Shown piece by piece: positions 50,418 through 60,722 of a stretch of 64,000 nt of DNA. The notes below the pieces were generated by a model. The model did no database searches and was not told the origin of the DNA. It saw only the letters and a program-made list of their open reading frames with translations. Position numbers and translations under genes: made by a program. The DNA is from Osmia lignaria lignaria (Eukaryota > Arthropoda > Insecta > Hymenoptera > Megachilidae): contig NW_027478160.1 in assembly GCF_051020975.1 (NCBI RefSeq), forward strand, positions 19,242,001-19,306,000, given 5' to 3'. Positions within the stretch are counted from its first letter, which is position 1. Each line of letters begins with the position of its first letter.

Positions 50418-53400
50418 TTGCAGATTTATCTCAAGGGAAGGGGCCTGACGGACATATTTCGAGATATATCTTCTTCTTGTTGTTCTTCTTCTGCACAGCT
50501 AAGCTGGAAGTGGCATTTGCAGCTCGCAATAGTGCAGAGTTATCTCAAAGAAAGGGGCCACGGTGTTTCTGTATCTCTATTATGTTGGTGCGGCTTCGGA
50601 ACTTTTAAATATCTTGATATATCTCGAGAAGTACGCATCTGATCAAAAAATATCATAGAACATAGAAAGTAGGAAACTTAATTCTCTACAAAAAAGGTCT
50701 CTTAACATTTTGCCATAGCTCGCTTCGTTTCCGAGATATTTGCAGATTTATCTCAAGGGAAGGGGCCTGACGGACATATTTCGAGATATTTCTTCTTCTT
50801 GTTGTTCTTCTTCTGCACAGCTAAGCTGGAAGTGGCATTTGCGGCTCGCACTAGTGCAGAGTTATCTCAAAGAAAGGGGCCACGGTGTTTCAGGATCTCT
50901 GTTATGTTGGTGCGGCTTCGGAACTTTTAAATATCTCGATATATCTCGAAAACTACGCATCTGATCAAAAAATATCATAGAACATAAAAAGTAGGAAACT
51001 TAATTCTCTACAAAAAAGGTCTCTTAACATTATGCCATAGCTCGCTTCGTTTCCGAGATATTTGCTGATTTATCTCAAGGGAAGGGGCCTGACGGACATA
51101 TTTCGAGATATTTCTTCTTCTTGTTGTTCTTCTTCTGCACAGCTAAACTGGAAGTGGCATTTCCAGCTCGCAATAGTGCAGAGTTATCTCAAAGAAAGGG
51201 GCCACGGTGTTTCTGTATCTCTATTATGCTGGTGCGGCTTCGGAACTTTTAAATATCTTGATATATCTCGAGAACTACGCATCTGATCAAAAAATATCAT
51301 AGAACATAAAAAGTACGAAACTTAATTCTCTACAACAAAGGTCTCTTAACATTTTGCCATAGCTCGCTTTGTTTCCGAGATATTTGCTGATTTATCTCAA
51401 GGGAAGGGGCCTGACGGACATATTTCGAGATACTTCTTCTTCTTGTTGTTCTTCTTCTGCACAGCTAAACTGGAAGTGGCATTTCCAGCTCGCAATAGAG
51501 CAGAGTTATCTGAAAGAAAGGGGCCACGGTGTTTCTGTATCTCTATTATGTTGGTGCGGCTTCGGAACTTTTAAATATCTTGATATATCTCGAGAACTAC
51601 GCATCTGATCAAAAAATATCATAGAACATAAAAAGTAGGCAACTTAATTCTCTACAAAAAAGGTCTCTTGACATTTTGCCATAGCTCGCTTCGTTTCCGA
51701 GATATTTGCAGATTTATCTCAAGGGAAGGGGCCTGACGGACATATTTCGAGATATTTCTTCTTCTTGTTGTTCTTCTTCTGCACAGCTAAGCTGGAAGTG
51801 GCATTTGCGGCGCGCACTAGTGCAGAGTTATCTCAAAGAAAGGGGCCACGGTGTTTCAGGATCTCTATTATGTTGGTGCAGCTTCGGAACTTTTAAATAT
51901 CTTGATATATCTCGAGAACAACGCATCTGATCAAAAAATATCATAGAACATAGAAAGTAGGAAACTTAATTCTCTACAAAAAAGGTCTCTTAACATTTTG
52001 CCATAGCTCGCTTCGTTTCCGAGATATTTGCAGATTTATCTCAAGGGAAGGGGCCTGACGGACATATTTCGAGATATTTCTTCTTCTTGTTGTTCTTCTT
52101 CTGCACAGCTAAGCTGGAAGTGGCATTTGCGGCTCGCACTAGTGCAGAGTTATCTCAAAGAAAGGGGCCACGGTGTTTCTGGATCTCTATTATGTTGGTG
52201 CGGCTTCCGAACTTTTAAATATCTCGATATATCTCGAAAACTACGCTTCTGATCAAAAAATATCATAGAACATAAATTGTAGGAAACATAATTCTCTACA
52301 AAAAAGGTCTCTTAACATTTTGCCATAGCTCGTTTCGTTTCCGAGATATTTGCAGATATATCTCAAGGGAAGGGGCCTGACGGACATATTTCGAGATATT
52401 TCTTCTTCTTGTTGTTCTTCTTCTGCACAGCTAAACTGGAAGTGGCATTTCCAGCTCGCAATAGTGCAGAGTTATCTCAAAGAAAGGGGCCACGGTGTTT
52501 CTGTATCTCTATTATGTTGGTGCGGCTTCGGAACTTTTAAATATCTTGATATATCTCGAGAACTACGCATCTGATCAAAAAATATCATAGAACATAAAAA
52601 GTACGAAACTTAATTCTCTACAAAAAAGGTTTCTTAACATTATGCCATAGCTCGCTTCGTTTCCGAGATATTTGCTGATTTATCTCAAGGGAAGGGGCCT
52701 GACGGACATATTTCGAGATATTTCTTCTTCTTGTTGTTCTTCTTCTGCACAGCTAAACTGGAAGTGGCATTTCCAGCTCGCAATAGTGCAGAGTTATCTC
52801 AAAGAAAGGGGCCACGGTGTTTCTGTATCTCTATTATGTTGGTGCGGCTTCGGAACTTTTAAATATCTTGATATATCTCGAGAACTACGCATCTGATCAA
52901 AAAATATCATAGAACATAAAAAGTAGGAAACTTAATTCTCTACAAAAAAGCTCTCTTAACATTTTGCCATAGCTCGCTTCGTTTCCGAGATATTTGCAGA
53001 TTTATCTCAAGGGAAGGGGCCTGACGGACATATTTCGAGATATTTCTTCTTCTTGTTGTTCTTCTTCTGCACAGCTAAGCTGGAAGTGGCATTTGCGGCT
53101 CGCACTAGTGCAGAGTTATCTCAAAGAAAGGGGCCACGGTGTTTCAGGATCTCTGTTATGTTGGTGCGGCTTCGGAACTTTTAAATATCTCGATATATCT
53201 CGAAAACTACGCATCTGATCAAAAAATATCATAGAACATAAAAAGTAGGAAACTTAATTCTCTACAAAAAAGGTCTGTTAACATTATGCCATAGCTCGCT
53301 TCGTTTCCGAGATATTTGCTGATTTATCTCAAGGGAAGGGGCCTGACGGACATATTTCGAGATATTTCTTCTTCTTGTTGTTCTTCTTCTGCACAGCTAA

Positions 53401-53637
53401 ACTGGAAGTGGCATTTCCAGCTCGCAATAGTGCAGAGTTATCTCAAAGAAAGGGGCCACGGTGTTTCTGTATCTCTATTATGTTGGTGCGGCTTCGGAAC
53501 TTTTAAATATCTCGATATATCTCGAAAACTACGCTTCTGATCAAAAAATATCATAGAACATAAATTGTAGGAAACATAATTCTCTACACAAAACGTCTCT
53601 TAACATTTTGCCATAGCTCGCTTCGTTTCCGAGATAT
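50418..53637. repeat. 10-mer HOR unit, copy 4, at the domain edge
   Basis: It repeats the copy 1 order, including gcggcgcgcactag, gtaggcaactt, ctcttgacatttt and caaaaaaggtttctt. The B1-start/A3-body monomer here has gagatacttc. The final monomer has tcatag with aaattgtaggaaacata and ctacacaaaacgtctc in place of the tcacag/gtaggaggca ending. The switch to the right-hand domain therefore happens inside its tail, by about 53,550. Confidence 0.85.
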
Positions 53638-54281
53638 TTGCAGATTCAGCTCAAAGGAACGGGCCTGACGGACATATTTCGAGATATTTCTTCTTCTTGT
53701 TGTTCTTCCTCTGCACAGCTAAGCTGGAAGTGGCATTTGCGGCTCGCAATAGTGCAGAGTTATCTCAAAGAAAGGGGCCACGGTGTTTCTGTATCTCTAT
53801 TATGTTGGTGCGGCTTCGGAACTTTTAAATATCTTGATATATCTCGAGAACTACGCATCTGATCAAAAAATATCATAGAACATAAAAAGTAGGAAACTTA
53901 ATTCTCTACAAAAAAGGTCTCTTAACATTTTGCCATAGCTCGCTTCGTTTCCGGGATATTTGCAGATTTATCTCGAGGGAAGGGGCCTGACGGACATATT
54001 TCGAGATATTTCTTCTTCTTGTTGTTCTTCTTCTGCACAGCTAAGCTGGAAGTGGCTTTTGCGGCTCGCACTAGTGCAGAGTTATCTCAAAGAAAGGGGC
54101 CACGCTGTTTCTGTATCTCTATTATGTTGGTGCGGCTTCGGAACTTTTAAATATCTTGATATATCTCGAGAACTACGCATCTGATCAAAAAATATCATAG
54201 GACATAAAAAGTAGGAAACTTAATTCTCTACAAAAAAGGTCTCTTAACATTTTGCCATAGCTCGCTTCGTTTCCGAGATAT

Positions 54282-55247
54282 TTGCAGATTTATCTCAAGT
54301 GAAGGGGCCTGACGGACATATTTCGAGATATTTCTTCTTCTTGTTGTCCTTCTTCTGCACAGCTAAGCTGGAAGTGGCATTTGCGGCTCGCACTAGTGCA
54401 GAGTTATCTCAAAGAAAGGGGCCACGTTGTTTCTGTATCTCTATTATGTTGGTGCGTCTTCGGAACTTTTAAAGATCTCGATATATCTCGAAAACTACGC
54501 TTCTGATCAAAAAACATCATAGAACATAAATTGTAGGAAACATAATTCTCTACAAAAAACGTCTCTTAACATTTTGCCATAGCTCGCTTCGTTTCCGAGA
54601 TATTTGCAGATTCAGCTCAAAGGAACGGGCCTGACGGACATATTTCGAGATATTTCTTCTTCTTGTTGTCCTTCTTCTGCACAGCTAAGCTGGAAGTGGC
54701 ATTTGCGGCTCGCACTAGTGCAGAGTTATCTCAAAGAAAGGGGCCACGGTGTTTCTGTATCTCTATTATGTTGGTGCGGCTTCGGAACTTTTGAATATCT
54801 CGATATATCTCGAAAACTACGCTTCTGATCAAAAAATATCATAGAACATAAACAGTAGGAAACTTAATTCTCTACAAAAAAGGTCTCTTAACATTTTGCC
54901 ATAGCTCGCTTCGTTTCCGAGATATTTGCAGATATATCTTAAGGGAAGGGGCCTGACGGACATATTTCGAGATATTTCTTCTTCTTGTTGTTGTCCTTCT
55001 GCACAGCTAAGCTGGAAGTGGCATTTACAGCTCGCAATAGTGCAGAGTTATCTCAAAGAAAGGGGCCACGCTGTTTCTGTATCTCTATTATGTTGGTGCG
55101 GCTTCGGAACTTTTAAATATCTTGATATATCTCGAGAACTACGCATCTGATCAAAAAATATCATAGGACATAAAAAGTAGGAAACTTAATTCTCTACAAA
55201 AAAGGTCTCTTAACATTTTGCCATAGCTCGCTTCGTTTCCGAGATAT
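54282..55247. repeat. Trimer HOR unit (966 bp), copy 1
   Basis: Three monomers: one with ctcaagtgaagg, ccacgttg, gtgcgtcttcgg and aaagatctcg; one with gattcagctcaaaggaac and ttttgaatatctc; one with tatatcttaaggg, gttgttgtccttc and ccacgctg. The same set follows at +966. The similarity begins upstream, near ccacgctg at about 54,102. Confidence 0.84.
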
Positions 55248-56213
55248 TTGCAGATTTATCTCAAGTGAAGGGGCCTGACGGACATATTTCGAGATATTTC
55301 TTCTTCTTGTTGTCCTTCTTCTGCACAGCTAAGCTGGAAGTGGCATTTGCGGCTCGCACTAGTGCAGAGTTATCTCAAAGAAAGGGGCCACGTTGTTTCT
55401 GTATCTCTATTATGTTGGTGCGTCTTCGGAACTTTTAAAGATCTCGATATATCTCGAAAACTACGCTTCTGATCAAAAAACATCATAGAACATAAATTGT
55501 AGGAAACATAATTCTCTACAAAAAACGTCTCTTAACATTTTGCCATAGCTCGCTTCGTTTCCGAGATATTTGCAGATTCAGCTCAAAGGAACGGGCCTGA
55601 CGGACATATTTCGAGATATTTCTTCTTCTTGTTGTCCTTCTTCTGCACAGCTAAGCTGGAAGTGGCATTTGCGGCTCGCACTAGTGCAGAGTTATCTCAA
55701 AGAAAGGGGCCACGGTGTTTCTGTATCTCTATTATGTTGGTGCGGCTTCGGAACTTTTGAATATCTCGATATATCTCGAAAACTACGCTTCTGATCAAAA
55801 AATATCATAGAACATAAACAGTAGGAAACTTAATTCTCTACAAAAAAGGTCTCTTAACATTTTGCCATAGCTCGCTTCGTTTCCGAGATATTTGCAGATA
55901 TATCTTAAGGGAAGGGGCCTGACGGACATATTTCGACATATTTCTTCTTCTTGTTGTTGTCCTTCTGCACAGCTAAGCTGGAAGTGGCATTTACAGCTCG
56001 CAATAGTGCAGAGTTATCTCAAAGAAAGGGGCCACGCTGTTTCTGTATCTCTATTATGTTGGTGCGGCTTCGGAACTTTTAAATATCTTGATATATCTCG
56101 AGAACTACGCATCTGATCAAAAAATATCATAGGACATAAAAAGTAGGAAACTTAATTCTCTACAAAAAAGGTCTCTTAACATTTTGCCATAGCTCGCTTC
56201 GTTTCCGAGATAT
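55248..56213. repeat. Trimer HOR unit, copy 2
   Basis: It repeats 54282-55247 with all listed markers. One difference is visible: tttcgacatattt at about 55,936 for tttcgagatattt. A third, partial repetition starts at 56214 and runs to about 56,600, where ttgttcttcctctgc replaces ttgtccttcttctgc. Confidence 0.84.
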
Positions 56214-58145
56214 TTGCAGATTTATCTCAAGTGAAGGGGCCTGACGGACATATTTCGAGATATTTCTTCTTCTTGTTGTCCTTCTTCTGCACAGCTAAGC
56301 TGGAAGTGGCATTTGCGGCTCGCACTAGTGCAGAGTTATCTCAAAGAAAGGGGCCACGTTGTTTCTGTATCTCTATTATGTTGGTGCGTCTTCGGAACTT
56401 TTAAAGATCTCGATATATCTCGAAAACTACGCTTCTGATCAAAAAACATCATAGAACATAAATTGTAGGAAACATAATTCTCTACAAAAAACGTCTCTTA
56501 ACATTTTGCCATAGCTCGCTTCGTTTCCGAGATATTTGCAGATTCAGCTCAAAGGAACGGGCCTGACGGACATATTTCGAGATATTTCTTCTTCTTGTTG
56601 TTCTTCCTCTGCACAGCTAAGCTGGAAGTGGCATTTGCAGCTCGCAATAGTGCAGAGTTATCTCAAAGAAAGAGGCCACGGTGTTTCTGTACCTCTATTA
56701 TGTTGGTGCAGCTTCGGAACTTTTAAATATCTTGATATATCTCGAGAACTACGCATCTGATCAAAAAATATCATACAACGTAAAAAGTAGGAAACCTAAT
56801 TTTCTACAAAAAACGTCTCTTAACATTTTGCCGTAGCTCGCTTCGTTTCCGAGATATTTGCAGATTTATCTCAAGGGAAGGGGCCTGACGGACATATTTC
56901 GAGATATTTCTTCTTCTTGTTGTTCTTCTTCTGCACAGCTAAGCTGGAAGTGGCTTTTGCGGCTCGCACTAGTGCAGAGTTATCTCAAAGAAAGGGGCCA
57001 CGGTGTTTCTGTATCTCTATTATGTTGGTGCGGCTTCGGAACTTTTAAATATCTTGATATATCTCGAGAACTACGCATCTGATCAAAAAATATCATAGAA
57101 CATAAAAAGCAGGAAACTTAATTCTCTACAAAAAAGGTCTCTTAACATTTTGCCATAGCTCGCTTCGTTTCCGAGATATTTGCAGATTTATCTCAAGGGA
57201 AGGGGCCTGACGGACATATTTCGAGATATTTCTTCTTCTTGATGTTCTTCTTCTGCACAGCTAAGCTGGAAGTGGCATTTACAGCTCGCAATAGTGCAGA
57301 GTTATCTCAAAGAAAGGGGCCACGGTGTTTCTGTATCTCTATTATGTTGGTGCGGCTTCGGAACTTTTAAATATCTTGATATCTCTCTAGAACTACGCAT
57401 CTGATCAAAAAATATCATAGAACATATAAAGTAGGAAACTTAATTCTCTACAAAAAAGGTCTCTTAACATTTTGCCATAGCTCGTTTCGTTTCCGAGATA
57501 TTTGCAGATATATCTCAAGGGAAGGGGCCTGACGGACATATTTCGAGATATTTCTTCTTCTTGTTGTTCTTCTTCTGCACAGCTAAGCTGGAAGTGGCTT
57601 TTGCGGCTCGCACTAGTGCAGAGTTATCTCAAAGAAAGGGGCCACGGTGTTTCTGTATCCCTATTATGTTGGTGCGGCTTCGGAACTTTTAAATATCTCG
57701 ATATATCTGGAAAACTACGCTTCTGATCAAAAAATATCATAGAACATAAATTGTAGGAAACATAATTCTCTACAAAAAACGTCTCTTAACATTTTGCCAT
57801 AGCTCGCTTCGTTTCCGAGATATTTGCAGATTCAGCTCAAAGGAACTGGCCTGACGGACATATTTCGAGATATTTCTTCTTCTTGTTGTTCTTCTTCTGC
57901 ACAGCTAAGCTGGAACTGGCATTTGCGGCTCGCACTAGTGCAGAGTTATCTCAAAGAAAGGGGCCACGGTGTTTCTGTATCTCTATTATGTTGGTGCGGC
58001 TTCGGAACTTTTAAATATCTTGATATATCTCGAGAACTACGCATCTGATCAAAAAATATCATAGAACATAAAAAGTAGGAAACTTAATTCTCTACAAAAA
58101 AGGTCTCTTAACATTTTGCCATAGCTCGCTTCGTTTCCGAGATAT
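56214..58145. repeat. 6-monomer segment (1,932 bp), copy 1
   Basis: Starts with ctcaagtgaagg and gattcagctcaaaggaac monomers, then 56858 (B4-like agtggcttttgcgg), 57180 (cttgatgttc), 57502 and 57824. The first two monomers and the cttgatgttc monomer recur at +1,932. The third and sixth positions differ, so this is a partial or eroded duplication. Confidence 0.65.
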
Positions 58146-60077
58146 TTGCAGATTTATCTCAAGTGAAGGGGCCTGACGGACATATTTCGAGATATTTCTT
58201 CTTCTTGTTGTCCTTCTTCTGCACAGCTAAGCTGGAAGTGGCATTTGCGGCTCGCACTAGTGCAGAGTTATCTCAAAGAAAGGGGCCACGTTGTTTCTGT
58301 ATCTCTATTATGTTGGTGCGTCTTCGGAACTTTTAAAGATCTCGATATATCTCGAAAACTACGCTTCTGATCAAAAAACATCATAGAACATAAATTGTAG
58401 GAAACATAATTCTCTACAAAAAACGTCTCTTAACATTTTGCCATAGCTCGCTTCGTTTCCGAGATATTTGCAGATTCAGCTCAAAGGAACGGGCCTGACG
58501 GACATATTTCGAGATATTTCTTCTTCTTGTTGTTCTTCCTCTGCACAGCTAAGCTGGAAGTGGCATTTGCAGCTCGCAATAGTGCAGAGTTATCTCAAAG
58601 AAAGAGGCCACGGTGTTTCTGTACCTCTATTATGTTGGTGCAGCTTCGGAACTTTTAAATATCTTGATATATCTCGAGAACTACGCATCTGATCAAAAAA
58701 TATCATACAACGTAAAAAGTAGGAAACCTAATTTTCTACAAAAAACGTCTCTTAACATTTTGCCATAGCTCGCTTCGTTTCCGAGATATTTGCAGATTTA
58801 TCTCAAGGGAAGGGGCCTGACGGACATATTTCGAGATATTTCTTCTTCTTGTTGTCCTTCTTCTGCACAGCTAAGCTGGAAGTGGCATTTGCGGCTCGCA
58901 CTAGTGCAGAGTTATCTCAAAGAAAGGGGCCACGGTGTTTCTGTATCTCTATTATGTTGGTGCGGCTTCGGAACTTTTGAATATCTCGATATATCTCGAA
59001 AACTACGCTTCTGATCAAAAAATATCATAGAACATAAAAAGCAGGAAACTTAATTCTCTACAAAAAAGGTCTCTTAACATTTTGCCATAGCTCGCTTCGT
59101 TTCCGAGATATTTGCAGATTTATCTCAAGGGAAGGGGCCTGACGGACATATTTCGAGATATTTCTTCTTCTTGATGTTCTTCTTCTGCACAGCTAAGCTG
59201 GAAGTGGCATTTACAGCTCGCAATAGTGCAGAGTTATCTCAAAGAAAGGGGCCACGGTGTTTCTGTATCTCTATTATGTTGGTGCGGCTTCGGAACTTTT
59301 GAATATCTCGATATATCTCGAAAACTACGCTTCTGATCAAAAAATATCATAGAACATAAACAGTAGGAAACTTAATTCTCTACAAAAAAGGTCTCTTAAC
59401 ATTTTGCCATAGCTCGTTTCGTTTCCGAGATATTTGCAGATATATCTCAAGGGAAGGGGCCTGACGGACATATTTCGAGATATTTCTTCTTCTTGTTGTC
59501 CTTCTTCTGCACAGCTAAGCTGGAAGTGGCTTTTGCGGCTCGCACTAGTGCAGAGTTATCTCAAAGAAAGGGGCCACGGTGTTTCTGTATCTCTATTACG
59601 TTGGTGCGGCTTCGGAACTTTTAAATATCTCGATATATCTCGAAAACTACGCTTCTGATCGAAAAATATCATACAACATAAATTGTAGAAAACATAATTC
59701 TCTACAAAAAAGGTCTCTTAAGATTTTGGCATAGCTCGTTTCGTTTCCGAGATATTTGCAGATATATCTCAAGGGAAGGGGCCTGACGGACATATTTCGA
59801 GATATTTCTTCTTCTTGTTGTTCTCCTTCTGCACAGCTAAACTGGAAGTGGCATTTCCAGCTCGCAATAGTGCAGAGTTATCTCAAAGAAAGGGGCCACG
59901 GTGTTTCTATATCTCTATTATGTTGGTGCGGCGTCGGAACTTTTAAATATCTTGATATATCTCGAGAACTACGCATCTGATCAAAAAATATCATAGAACA
60001 TAAATTGTAGGAAACATAATTCTCTACAAAAAAGGTCTCTTAACATTTTGCCATAGCTCGCTTCGTTTCCGAGATAT
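58146..60077. repeat. 6-monomer segment, copy 2 (eroded)
   Basis: Monomers 58146 and 58468 match 56214 and 56536, including aaagaggccac, gtacctctatt, catacaacg and aaacctaattttc. Monomer 58790 is replaced by a ttgtccttc / ttttgaatatctc type. Monomer 59112 shares cttgatgttc with 57180 but has a B-like tail. Confidence 0.65.
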
Positions 60078-60399
60078 ATGCAGATTTATCTCAAGGGAAG
60101 GGGCCTGACGGACATATTTCGAGATATTTCTTCTTCTTGTTGTTCTTCTTCTGCACAGCTAAGCTGGAAGTGGCATTTGCAGCTCGCAATAGTGCAGAGT
60201 TATCTCAAAGAAAGGGGCCACGGTGTTTCTGTATCTCTATTATGTTGGTGCGGCTTCGGAACTTTTAAATATCTCGATATATCTCGAAAACTACGCTTCT
60301 GATCAAAAAATATCATAGAACATAACTTGTAGGAAACATAATTCTCTACAAATAAAGTCTCTTAACATTTTGCCATAGCTCGCTTCGTTTCCGAGATAT
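60078..60399 (+). repeat. Monomer with gatatatgcag start
   Basis: A1 body with a B tail. The chosen start reads tATGcag where most copies read tTTGcag. The same change is at 60723, 61367 and 63299 only. It is one of the variants marking the far right of the window. Confidence 0.75.
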
Positions 60400-60722
60400 T
60401 TGCAGATTTATCTCAAGGGAAGGGGCCTGACGGACATATTTCGAGACATTTCTTCTTCTTGTTGTCCTTCTTCTGCACAGCTAAGCTGGAAGTGGCATTT
60501 GCAGCTCGCAATAGTGCAGAGTTATCTCAAAGAAAAGGGGCCACGGTGTTTCTCTATCTCTATTATGTTGGTGCGGCTTCGGAACTTTTAAATATCTTGA
60601 TATATCTCGAGAACTACGCATCTGATCAAAAAATATCATAGAACATAAATTGTAGGAAACATAATTCTCTACAAAAAAGGTCTCTTAACATTTTGCCATA
60701 GCTCGCTTCGTTTCCGAGATAT
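60400..60722 (+). repeat. Single 323-bp monomer (one-base insertion)
   Basis: The run reads agaaaaggggcc (A4 at about 60,533-60,536) where other copies have agaaaggggcc. It is the only length change I found in 198 complete copies. It shifts the register of all later copies by one base and breaks the frame that is open in most monomers. Confidence 0.9.

Noticed and set aside
28522..53637. HOR structure as an assembly artefact
   Set aside because: Not fully excluded. Different periods, nested units and private markers at exact spacings are hard to make by simple assembler duplication, but spanning long reads would be needed to confirm copy number.
60459..60641. A 60-codon frame in the 323-bp copy
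   Set aside because: It arises only because the one-base insertion joins two frames within a satellite monomer.
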